Source: Dehalococcoidia bacterium (GTDB taxonomy: Bacteria > Chloroflexota > Dehalococcoidia > Lucifugimonadales > SHYF01). From it: a DNA stretch of 5,145 nucleotides. The position numbers and the translations under genes were made by a program. The stretch lies in assembly GCA_009692985.1 (NCBI GenBank), contig SHYF01000125.1, positions 1 through 5,145 of the forward strand, read 5' to 3'. This document shows positions 1-5,145 of the stretch, in pieces. Positions within the stretch are counted from its first letter, which is position 1; every line of letters begins with the position of its first letter. The notes below the pieces were generated by a model. That model saw only the letters and a program-made list of their open reading frames with translations, was not told where the DNA came from and did no database searches.

Positions 1-2
1 AG

Positions 3-137
3 CAAGGACTGATGGTGGCGCTGGTGGACCTTCTTATTGCGGCACTGGCGTTGCAGCATGACCACCAGGTCTACACCCTGGACGAGCATTTTCAGAGAGT
101 GTCGGAGTTGAGGCTGTATGAGGTGGGGGTGCCCTGA
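3..137 (+). CDS. PIN-domain (VapC-like) ribonuclease, C-terminal fragment
   Basis: The gene enters from the left edge; only its last 44 codons are present, ending at TGA 135-137. The reading frame gives VDLLIAALALQ, then HQVYTLDEHFQ, then VSELRLYEVGVP before the stop. This matches the C-terminal third of PIN domains (Pfam PIN, VapC type). There an Asp in a 'D-x-x-IAA-x-A' helix and a second Asp in 'TLDxxF' are the last two acidic metal ligands of the RNase active site. VapC proteins usually cleave tRNA or rRNA and are held in check by a small VapB antitoxin encoded just upstream. That region lies outside the window, so a complete toxin-antitoxin pair cannot be confirmed. The fragment is 39 bases from the next gene on the same strand. 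No terminator is visible between them, so co-transcription is possible. Confidence 0.72.
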   Translation, partial: QGLMVALVDLLIAALALQHDHQVYTLDEHFQRVSELRLYEVGVP

Positions 138-176
138 GACGAGGAGCGGATAGCGTGGCCTGAGGACAGGCAATCA

Positions 177-665
177 ATGGATGCATACCTAGACATAGAG
201 ACAACGGGTCTTAGCCCCAACTATGACAGGATCACAGTCATAGGTATCGGACTGCCAAAGGGGAAAGGCCTGCAAGTAGTCCAGCTTTACGATTCAACTC
301 TGACGAAGAAGCGCCTGGCGGACATGCTAGAGGGCGTCTCAAAGCTTTATACATACAACGGTGGCCGCTTTGACCTGCCCTTTATTCATCAGCGCATGGG
401 TCTTGATATAGCTGCACACGTTAAGCACCACGATCTGATGCACGATTGCTGGCAGGAGCGGTTGTATGGTGGCCTCAAGGCGGTCGAGGCCCGGCTAGGC
501 ATATCCAGGGAATCAGCGGGCATGACGGGGCGCGATGCCGTACTCCTGTGGAGGCGGTATCAGGATACCGGAGACCAAGAGGCATTGGAATCACTGCTCG
601 CCTATAACCGCGAGGATGTCAGCAACCTCATACTTCTCCGGCGCAAATTGGGCAGAACTGGCTAA
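177..665 (+). CDS. YprB-like DEDDy 3'-5' exonuclease / RNase H-like protein
   Basis: This 162-residue protein is essentially one RNase H-like fold of the YprB type (Pfam RNase_H_2), a branch of the DEDD exonucleases. All three exonuclease motifs are visible. Exo I is LDIETTGL with D6 and E8. Exo II is [10 protein letters not shown] with D66. Exo III is YNREDVSNL with Y143 and D147, the spacing of the DEDDy subclass. H85-D86 in KHHDLMHD fits the conserved segment between Exo II and III. The metal-binding set therefore looks intact, and the protein is probably an active, two-metal, cytoplasmic nuclease. Whether it acts on DNA or RNA cannot be read from sequence. It lacks the extra helical/TPR part seen in longer YprB proteins. 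The ATG at 177 was chosen because the purine-rich GAGGACAGG (162-170) lies about 6 bases upstream and motif I begins five residues in. Its stop codon overlaps the carB start in TAATG. This arrangement suggests translational coupling but gives no clear functional link to pyrimidine synthesis. Confidence 0.85.
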   Translation: MDAYLDIETTGLSPNYDRITVIGIGLPKGKGLQVVQLYDSTLTKKRLADMLEGVSKLYTYNGGRFDLPFIHQRMGLDIAAHVKHHDLMHDCWQERLYGGLKAVEARLGISRESAGMTGRDAVLLWRRYQDTGDQEALESLLAYNREDVSNLILLRRKLGRTG

Positions 666-3600
666 TGGTTACAAAGGCTGAGCAAGTCAAAAAGGTCCTA
701 ATCATAGGCTCCGGGCCTATCGTCATAGGCCAGGCGGCGGAGTTCGACTACGCCGGCTCCCAGGCTTGCCGCGCCCTGCGCGAGGAAGGCGTCACCACGG
801 TGCTGGTCAACTCCAACCCGGCCACCATCATGACTGACCAGGGCATAGCCGACGTCGTTTACATCGAGCCGCTAACGGTGGAGGTGGTGGAGCGGATTAT
901 CCAGCAGGAGCGGCCCCAGGGACTGCTGCCCACTTTGGGCGGGCAGACGGGCCTGAACTTGGCGGTGGCCCTTGCTGATGCCGGGGTGCTGGAGCGATAC
1001 AACGTCCGAATGCTGGGCACGCCTCTGGAGGCCATCCGCAAGGCCGAAGACCGGGGCCTGTTCAAACAACTGCTCGTGGAGTTGGGCGAACCAGTACCTG
1101 AAAGCGCTATCGTGACATCGTTGGAAGAAGCCCGACAGGTGGCGCAACGCATCGGGCTGCCCCTGGTGGTGCGTCCTGCATACACCCTGGGCGGCACGGG
1201 TGGAGGCTTTGCCAACACCTGGGACGATCTAGAAGAGGTGGTGACTGGTGGCCTGGCCGCCAGCCCCATTCATCAGGTGCTCTTGGAGAAGAGCCTGGCG
1301 GGTTGGAAAGAGCTGGAGTACGAGGTGATGCGAGATGGAGCCGACAACTGCATCACTATCTGCGTAATGGAGAACCTGGACCCCATGGGTGTCCACACCG
1401 GCGACAGCATAGTGGTGGCGCCCAGTCAGACGCTGCCGGACAAGGAGCACCAGATGCTTCGCAGCGCCGCCCTGCGGATCATCCGTGCCCTGGGCATTGA
1501 GGGTGGGTGTAACATCCAGTTTGCGCTAGCGCCCCACCCGTGGGTGGCCCCGGAGCTTTACACCGATGGCCACGGGCCTTCTCCCAGCTACTACGTTATC
1601 GAGGTCAACCCCAGGGTGAGCCGGAGCTCTGCCCTGGCCAGCAAGGCCACCGGCTATCCCATAGCCCGGGTGGCGGCCAAGATAGCCGTGGGCCGTCGCT
1701 TGGATGAGATATCCAACGCCGTCACTGGCAAGACACTGGCCGTTTTTGAGCCTGCCCTGGACTACTGCGTGGTCAAGATTCCGCGCTGGCCTTTCGATAA
1801 GTTCCCCACCGGTGACCGGCGCCTTGGCGTACAGATGAAGGCCACGGGCGAGGTCATGGCCATTGACCGTACCTTTGAAGCCGCCATCCAAAAGGCGGTG
1901 CGCTGCCTGGAGTTGGGAGGGCGCTCGCTTCTGTGGCAACATCCCCAGTGGGGCAAAAACGGCGAAGCCACACTGGAACAGCTCCCCCTTCACTCCAACG
2001 ACCTGCGGCTGTGGGCGATAATGGCGGCGCTGCGGCGTAATGTCTCGGTCAAGGAACTGGTGCGTATCACCAGCGTTGACCCTTGGTTTATCAGTGCCTG
2101 CCAGAACATAGTGGACATGGAGCGGCGTCTGCTATCGGAGCCGCTGACGCCCAAGCTGATGTTGCAGTCGAAACGCATGGGTTTTTCCGACGAGCAGATA
2201 GGCATTCTGGCGGACCGCCTTCCTGAACAGGTGCGCTCTCTGAGGTCCGGGTGGGGCATCCGTCCCGCGTACAAGATTGTTGACACCTGCGCGGCTGAGT
2301 TTGAGGCCCAGACGCCCTACTTCTACAGCACGTACGAGCAGGAGAACGAGGCCACGCCTTTGCCGGGCCCCAAGGCCGTGGTCATAGGCAGCGGGCCTAT
2401 TCGCATTGGCCAGGGCATAGAGTTCGACTACTGTAGCGTGCACGCCGCCTGGGGTCTTCAGGAGGAGGGAACCGCCAGCATAATAGTCAACTCTAACCCT
2501 GAGACTGTATCCACGGACTTCGATACGAGTGACCGCCTCTACTTTGAGCCGCTGGACGATGAGAGCGTGATGGATATCCTGGAAAACGAGTGCAGGGACG
2601 CCTCTGGTGGGCTGGGCCAGGTGCCGCCTACCGTTGTCCAGTTCGGCGGCCAGACGGCCATCAACCTATCCCAATCCCTGGGGCGTGCCGGGATGCCTGT
2701 TCTGGGATCGTCGCCACAGGCCATTGACACGGCCGCGGACAGGCACAAGTTCGAGGATTTCCTGGCCCGGCTCGGGATACCGCAGCCACCAGGAGCTACA
2801 GTGGCCACGGTGGAGGAGGGACTGAATGTAGCCCAGCACATCGGCTATCCGGTGCTGGTGCGCCCAAGCTATGTCCTGGGTGGCCGGGCCATGGAGATTG
2901 TGCAGAACGCCACGGAGCTAATCCACTACCTGAGCGCGGCGGTGGACGATGGCCGGGGTAGACGCGTGCTCATTGATAAATACATGGAAGGGCGAGAGCT
3001 GGACGTGGACGCCATCTGCGATGGAGAAGAGGTGCTGATACCAGGCATAATGGAGCACGTTGAGCGGGCGGGAGTCCACAGCGGCGACTCCATGGCCATT
3101 TACCCCGGGGTGACTCTGACCGCGGCGGAGGTTGATACCCTGGTGGAATACACCACGCGCATTGCCCTAGGTCTTCAGACGCGCGGGCTAATCAACATCC
3201 AGTACGTGATTATGCGCCCCGACCGCTACAGAGACCCGTTCACCTTCCAGCGCAACCTTTATCACCAGCCGGAGGAGTCCACCATCTACGTGCTGGAGGC
3301 GAATCCCCGGGCGAGCCGGACTGTCCCGTTCATATCCAAAGTTACGGGAGTCCCTATGGTGCGCCTGGCCACCAAGGTGATACTGGGGCGTCGCCTCAAA
3401 GAGCTGGGGTATTCGGGCGGGCTGCGGCCACACAACGGAGTGGTGGGAGTAAAAGCACCGGTGTTTTCCATGTCCAAGCTGGGGGGTGTGGACACATATT
3501 TGGGGCCGGAGATGAAGTCCACGGGCGAGGTGATGGGCGTGGACGATAACTTCCGGGCTGCACTGGCCAAAGCGCTGCTGGCCGCGGGGCTTAGCGTGCC

Positions 3601-4036
3601 GCAGGGCAGCTCGGTGCTTCTGAGCATCGCCGACAAGGATAAAGCGGAGGCCGTTCCCCTGGTGCGCGCCCTGGCTGAGGCCCGCTGCCGCCTTTACGCC
3701 ACGGAGGGGACGGCTGCCATGATTCTTGCCCTGGGCCTGGAAGTAACCATGATTACCAAACGCCTGGGCGAAGGGCATCCCAACGTGGTGGATGTGATCA
3801 ACGATGGCACTGTAAATGCCGTGGTAAACACGGTTACGCAGTCAACCATCACTCTCCGGGACGGGTTCGAGATACGCCGTGCGGCGGTGGAACACCGCAT
3901 CCCATGCTTCACGTCCCTGGACACAGCCAGGGCCGCTGTGGAGAGCTTGCTTCACGGTGCTGCAGCCTACAATGTGCGGCCCGTCCATGTCTATTTGCAG
4001 GCCCAGCAGGCCGGCGGCGCGGCGCCCAGACCATAA
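665..4036 (+). CDS. carB: Carbamoyl-phosphate synthase large subunit
   Basis: CarB turns bicarbonate, ammonia delivered from glutamine by CarA, and two ATP into carbamoyl phosphate for pyrimidine and arginine synthesis in the cytoplasm. The 1123 residues show the full duplicated plan. The N half starts [13 protein letters not shown] near residue 11, with R130, R170, E216, H244, Q285 and E313 at positions matching E. coli R129, R169, E215, H243, Q285 and E299. The oligomerisation region is about 417-567. The C half starts [12 protein letters not shown] near 572, with R693, R733, E778, H805, Q846 and E878. An MGS-like regulatory domain covers about 982-1110. It keeps DK993, YATEGTA (T1013, T1016) and the VVNT segment, which form the nucleotide/ornithine pocket in E. 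coli CarB. Length exceeds the E. coli 1073 largely through extra residues between Q285 and E313 (14) and between Q846 and E878 (20). The start ATG overlaps the preceding stop (TAATG) with only a weak Shine-Dalgarno, so coupling is likely. carA and any pyrimidine attenuator are absent from the window. Confidence 0.98.
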   Translation: MVTKAEQVKKVLIIGSGPIVIGQAAEFDYAGSQACRALREEGVTTVLVNSNPATIMTDQGIADVVYIEPLTVEVVERIIQQERPQGLLPTLGGQTGLNLAVALADAGVLERYNVRMLGTPLEAIRKAEDRGLFKQLLVELGEPVPESAIVTSLEEARQVAQRIGLPLVVRPAYTLGGTGGGFANTWDDLEEVVTGGLAASPIHQVLLEKSLAGWKELEYEVMRDGADNCITICVMENLDPMGVHTGDSIVVAPSQTLPDKEHQMLRSAALRIIRALGIEGGCNIQFALAPHPWVAPELYTDGHGPSPSYYVIEVNPRVSRSSALASKATGYPIARVAAKIAVGRRLDEISNAVTGKTLAVFEPALDYCVVKIPRWPFDKFPTGDRRLGVQMKATGEVMAIDRTFEAAIQKAVRCLELGGRSLLWQHPQWGKNGEATLEQLPLHSNDLRLWAIMAALRRNVSVKELVRITSVDPWFISACQNIVDMERRLLSEPLTPKLMLQSKRMGFSDEQIGILADRLPEQVRSLRSGWGIRPAYKIVDTCAAEFEAQTPYFYSTYEQENEATPLPGPKAVVIGSGPIRIGQGIEFDYCSVHAAWGLQEEGTASIIVNSNPETVSTDFDTSDRLYFEPLDDESVMDILENECRDASGGLGQVPPTVVQFGGQTAINLSQSLGRAGMPVLGSSPQAIDTAADRHKFEDFLARLGIPQPPGATVATVEEGLNVAQHIGYPVLVRPSYVLGGRAMEIVQNATELIHYLSAAVDDGRGRRVLIDKYMEGRELDVDAICDGEEVLIPGIMEHVERAGVHSGDSMAIYPGVTLTAAEVDTLVEYTTRIALGLQTRGLINIQYVIMRPDRYRDPFTFQRNLYHQPEESTIYVLEANPRASRTVPFISKVTGVPMVRLATKVILGRRLKELGYSGGLRPHNGVVGVKAPVFSMSKLGGVDTYLGPEMKSTGEVMGVDDNFRAALAKALLAAGLSVPQGSSVLLSIADKDKAEAVPLVRALAEARCRLYATEGTAAMILALGLEVTMITKRLGEGHPNVVDVINDGTVNAVVNTVTQSTITLRDGFEIRRAAVEHRIPCFTSLDTARAAVESLLHGAAAYNVRPVHVYLQAQQAGGAAPRP

Positions 4037-4093
4037 ACTGCTGGACAAGTCGACGCTTTTTAGTTGTAATGCTGAAAGGCAGTGAGCATTCGG

Positions 4094-4190
4094 TCCTTCC
4101 CCCCTTGCGGGGGAAGGTTGGGATGGGGGGAGCTAGGTCACGGCCTTACAGTTCACCCCCATTTGGTCCTCCCCTATCAAGAGGGAGGAA
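4094..4190. repeat. Long imperfect inverted repeat with nested hairpins
   Basis: The left arm (about 4094-4132) and the reverse complement of the right arm (about 4151-4190) align over roughly 40 bases. Both read as a pyrimidine-rich stretch, then a GGGGGAAGG/GGGGAGGA block, then TGGGATGGGGG/CAAATGGGGG. Each arm also folds on itself. The left has a perfect 9-bp stem, CCTTCCCCC 4095-4103 with GGGGGAAGG 4109-4117, around a 5-base loop. The right has a 7-bp stem, TCCTCCC 4167-4173 with GGGAGGA 4183-4189. It lies 57 bases after the carB stop and could act as a transcript-end structure, but no U-tract follows either stem. This looks like a dispersed intergenic repeat rather than a canonical terminator. 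Confidence 0.6.
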
Positions 4191-4203
4191 AAACGCACAG
4201 CCT

Positions 4204-4221
4204 CTGAGCGCGGCCGAAGGG
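4204..4221 (+). repeat. Short dispersed repeat, copy 1 (CTGAGCGCGGCCGAAGGG)
   Basis: This 18-base unit recurs at 4315-4332 with 16 of 18 bases identical; the difference is GC versus AA in the middle. It sits in non-coding spacer between the long inverted repeat and the MITE-like element. Units of the form TGAGC...CGAAGGG are, from memory, common intergenic repeats in Dehalococcoidia and other bacteria. They generate the recurrent 'LSKAEG' peptide in spurious ORF calls. Confidence 0.6.
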
Positions 4222-4314
4222 AACCACGCGAGCGGGATACCCCATTGGTCTTGCCCTCTTTATGCGGTCGCTGAAAAAGGGGAGTCCAGAGGGGCCACAG
4301 CCACCGAGCCTGCC

Positions 4315-4332
4315 CTGAGCAAGGCCGAAGGG
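4315..4332 (+). repeat. Short dispersed repeat, copy 2 (CTGAGCAAGGCCGAAGGG)
   Basis: This is the second copy of the unit at 4204-4221, in the same orientation and differing at two central bases. It lies inside the MITE-like element, between CAGCC (4298-4302) and GGCTG (4332-4336), which are complementary to each other. That placement would fit insertion of the short repeat into the loop of a pre-existing hairpin, but this is inference from a single copy. Confidence 0.6.
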
Positions 4333-4333
4333 G

Positions 4334-4359
4334 CTGGGGGTGTCCCCCAGATTTACTTT
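4334..4359 (+). terminator. Candidate intrinsic terminator inside the MITE-like element
   Basis: A 7-bp stem, CTGGGGG 4334-4340 with CCCCCAG 4344-4350, closes a 3-base TGT loop. It is followed by ATTTACTTT, a T-rich but interrupted tail. On the + strand this could end read-through transcription from carB before the tRNA promoter. The tail is imperfect and the hairpin belongs to a repeat, so termination may be incidental. Confidence 0.35.
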
Positions 4360-4362
4360 CTC

Positions 4363-4386
4363 CCCCCTTCCTGGCCAGGAAGGGGG
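4363..4386. repeat. Perfect 24-bp palindrome
   Basis: Twelve bases, CCCCCTTCCTGG, are followed directly by their exact reverse complement, with the centre between 4374 and 4375. The sequence would form a strong stem in RNA or a cruciform in DNA. It lies in the right half of the MITE-like element, 21 bases from its right terminal repeat, and is probably part of its structure. Confidence 0.75.
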
Positions 4387-4430
4387 CAGGGGGATGGTCG
4401 AAAATGGTTTTTCAGCAACCTGCTAGACGT

Positions 4431-4459
4431 TTGTCCCTGGCTAGCATGGATGCTACAAT
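4431..4459 (+). promoter_or_regulatory. Extended -10 sigma-70-type promoter for the tRNA pair
   Basis: A -35 box TTGTCC (4431-4436) is separated by exactly 17 bases from a -10 box TACAAT (4454-4459). TG at 4451-4452, one base before the -10, makes it an extended -10 promoter. Transcription would start near 4466, six or seven bases before the 5' end of tRNA-Gln, which is a typical short leader for a tRNA unit. The -35 box begins 10 bases after the right end of the MITE-like element. Confidence 0.65.
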
Positions 4460-4472
4460 GTGAAGCGTTTGA

Positions 4473-4546
4473 TGGGGATTAGTCTAGCGGTAGGACGTCA
4501 GACTCTGGATCTGAAAGCCGTGGTTCGAATCCACGATCCCCAGCCA
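4473..4546 (+). tRNA. tRNA-Gln (anticodon CUG)
   Basis: A full cloverleaf can be drawn. The 7-bp acceptor stem is TGGGGAT 4473-4479 with ATCCCCA 4536-4542. The D stem is GTC/GAC. The anticodon stem TCAGA/TCTGA encloses the loop CTCTGGA (4503-4509), with anticodon CTG at 4505-4507. The T stem CGTGG/CCACG encloses TTCGAAT. The discriminator is G4543 and CCA (4544-4546) is encoded. Anticodon CUG reads CAG glutamine codons. The first pair, T1-A72, is weak, as in many bacterial tRNA-Gln. The gene is first of two tRNAs behind the promoter at 4431-4459. Many bacteria without GlnRS charge this tRNA first with Glu and then amidate it with GatCAB; which route applies here cannot be seen. Confidence 0.95.
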
Positions 4547-4555
4547 GCTTAGCGC

Positions 4556-4632
4556 GGCGCATTCGTCTAGTGGCCAAGGACATCGCCCTCTCAAGGCGGA
4601 GACCACGGGTTCGAATCCCGTATGCGCCACCA
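4556..4632 (+). tRNA. tRNA-Glu (anticodon CUC)
   Basis: The acceptor stem is GGCGCAT 4556-4562 with ATGCGCC 4622-4628. The anticodon stem TCGCC/GGCGG, with one T-G wobble pair, encloses CTCTCAA (4588-4594), with anticodon CTC at 4590-4592. The T arm is ACGGG-TTCGAAT-CCCGT. The discriminator is A4629 and CCA (4630-4632) is encoded. It reads GAG glutamate codons. It follows tRNA-Gln after only 9 bases, so both surely come from one precursor. The D arm (from about 4565, GTCTAGTGGCCAAGGAC) has the shape usual for tRNA-Glu. The two tRNAs share the G-ending-codon specificity; the U34 isoacceptors are presumably encoded elsewhere. Confidence 0.95.
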
Positions 4633-4634
4633 CT

Positions 4635-4666
4635 AGCTTGACATGGGTAGCTCAAGCTCGTAAAGC
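4635..4666 (+). promoter_or_regulatory. Promoter/operator candidate for the MarR-family gene
   Basis: A consensus -35 box TTGACA (4638-4643) is followed, 17 bases later, by TAAAGC (4661-4666), a poor -10 match. The -35 box overlaps a 7-bp inverted repeat, AGCTTGA (4635-4641) with TCAAGCT (4652-4658), separated by 10 bases. MarR-family regulators commonly bind palindromes over their own promoters and repress themselves, so this is a reasonable operator candidate. Alternatively the inverted repeat is a hairpin ending the tRNA transcript, three bases after CCA, although no U-tract follows. Transcription from this promoter would start near 4673, leaving about 50 bases before the GTG at 4724. Confidence 0.45.
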
Positions 4667-4723
4667 TATCCGATGTCTGTTCCTTCGGAAACCGAAATGA
4701 CCATGCGCCTCTAGGTGGGGCAG

Positions 4724-5145
4724 GTGTTGGAGGCGCTACCCGCAGTCAGACGTTGGTTGGTGCGCTTCGCACATTCTCATCCCAAGGGCGTGGGCCATAT
4801 GGCCATACCCTTGAGCCACATTCGAACAGTGCTGCACCTATCACAGTTTGGCCCCATGACTATTGGTGAACTGGCCAGGGGTCTGGGGGTATCGTATTCT
4901 ACTGCTACGGAGTGCGTTGCCGGCCTGGAAGCTCGTGGGCGCGTGATAAAACAGCGCTCTACTTCTGATCATCGCCAGGTGGTTGTAAGCGTCACTTCAG
5001 AAGCCCAGGAGGTCGCCTCCGTAGTCCTGTCCAAGCGCAAAGGAGCGGTGGAAAGGGTGCTGAAGCAGCTGTCGCCTTCCGAACGGCGCACCTTTATCAA
5101 GGGGTTGACGCTTTTGGCAAAAGATTTGGAGGGCGAAGTGGATGG
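4724..5145 (+). CDS. MarR-family winged-helix transcriptional regulator (3' end cut)
   Basis: The frame stays open from a GTG at 4724 to the right edge, giving 140 residues with no stop. The family is normally about 140-160 residues, so nearly the whole protein is present. Visible parts are an N-terminal helix (LPAVRRWLVRFAHS, about 5-18) and a helix-turn-helix (MTIGELARGLGVS at 45-57, then YSTATECVAGLEARG to 72). The wing is KQRSTSDHRQVVVSVT (76-91), carrying the D-x-R of MarR wings. Long C-terminal helices (from 92) would form the dimer interface. MarR proteins bind palindromic DNA as dimers and usually release it on binding small phenolic or drug-like ligands; no ligand can be predicted. 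GTG 4724 was chosen because AGGTGG (4713-4718) lies five bases upstream. GTG 4715 is also in frame but has no ribosome site. In-frame TAG 4712-4714 precedes both; see the findings for the possible longer original reading frame. Confidence 0.85.
   Translation, partial: MLEALPAVRRWLVRFAHSHPKGVGHMAIPLSHIRTVLHLSQFGPMTIGELARGLGVSYSTATECVAGLEARGRVIKQRSTSDHRQVVVSVTSEAQEVASVVLSKRKGAVERVLKQLSPSERRTFIKGLTLLAKDLEGEVD

Larger units (their letters stand above)
4266..4420. mobile_element. MITE-like element with 13-bp terminal inverted repeats
   Basis: The ends are GGTCGCTGAAAAA (4266-4278) and TTTTTCAGCAACC (4408-4420), which are inverted copies with 12 of 13 positions matching. The 155-base interior encodes no protein. 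It holds a G/C hairpin at 4334-4350, a perfect palindrome at 4363-4386 and copy 2 of the short dispersed repeat. Size, terminal inverted repeats, strong secondary structure and lack of coding capacity fit a miniature inverted-repeat transposable element moved by a transposase encoded elsewhere. The triplet TGC flanks both ends (4263-4265 and 4421-4423). It could be a 3-bp target duplication but is too short to count as proof. Only one copy is visible here, so mobility is inferred. Confidence 0.5.

Noticed and set aside
859..1269. Minus-strand open frames inside carB, the longest at 1526-1993 and 3188-3778
   Set aside because: They lie wholly antisense to a strongly conserved gene and match no family. 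Such shadow frames are expected opposite GC-biased coding sequence.
4049..4061. T-run CTTTTT after carB as an intrinsic terminator
   Set aside because: No stem of useful length precedes it; only the 6-base palindrome GTCGAC lies nearby.
4068..4090. AATGCT/AGCATT inverted repeat after carB
   Set aside because: A 6-bp AT-rich stem with an 11-base loop and no T-tract is too weak to support a function.
4090..4420. CRISPR array
   Set aside because: The repeats are only two copies of 18 bases with no regular spacing or spacers, and no cas genes are near.
3904..4482. Open frame of 192 codons overlapping the carB end and the spacer
   Set aside because: It overlaps carB out of frame, runs through repeats and hairpins and enters the tRNA-Gln gene. 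The translation has low-complexity, repeat-derived content (LSKAEG) and no recognisable domain.
4684..4696. Small hairpin TTCGG-AAA-CCGAA ahead of the MarR start
   Set aside because: Five base pairs with a 3-base loop, not overlapping the ribosome site, and easily explained as chance; it also falls in a possible former coding stretch.
4793..4804. Perfect 12-bp palindrome GGCCATATGGCC
   Set aside because: It lies inside the MarR coding region and translates to sensible residues there. There is no second copy in the window, so it is probably chance.

Overview
The window is an ordinary housekeeping stretch with a repeat-rich spacer, read almost entirely on the + strand. It most resembles a Chloroflexota genome, probably class Dehalococcoidia. 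That placement is inferred from the spacer repeats: GGTTGCTGAAAAA-type ends, G/C-run hairpins, and the short CTGAGCNNGGCCGAAGGG repeat that translates as 'LSKAEG'. I remember such repeats from genomes of that group but have not looked them up. The moderately GC-rich coding sequence fits this but does not prove it.

Layout: (1) bases 3-137 are the 3' end of a PIN-domain (VapC-like) nuclease gene. (2) 177-665 encodes a compact stand-alone DEDDy 3'-5' exonuclease/RNase H-like protein of the YprB type. (3) 665-4036 is a full-length carB, the large subunit of carbamoyl-phosphate synthetase. It shares one base with the previous gene (TAATG) and is probably translationally coupled to it. carA is not in the window. 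(4) 4037-4472 has no credible gene. After about 57 bases with nothing I recognise, it holds a long imperfect inverted repeat (4094-4190), two copies of a short dispersed repeat (4204-4221 and 4315-4332), and a MITE-like element of about 155 bp with 13-bp terminal inverted repeats (4266-4420). Inside that element are a terminator-like hairpin and a perfect 24-bp palindrome. (5) An extended -10 promoter (4431-4459) drives two adjacent tRNA genes, tRNA-Gln(CUG) and tRNA-Glu(CUC), both with encoded CCA. (6) A TTGACA box inside an inverted repeat precedes a MarR-family regulator that starts with GTG (4724) and runs off the right edge.

CarB makes carbamoyl phosphate for pyrimidine and arginine synthesis. 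The exonuclease ahead of it has no obvious pathway link and may only share its transcript. The tRNA pair and the MarR gene look like separate units with their own promoters. I see no clearly new multi-gene system. The points most worth a second look are paired insertions in the two halves of CarB, the MITE-like element ending 10 bases from the tRNA promoter, and an in-frame TAG just upstream of the MarR start that may mark a shortened gene.
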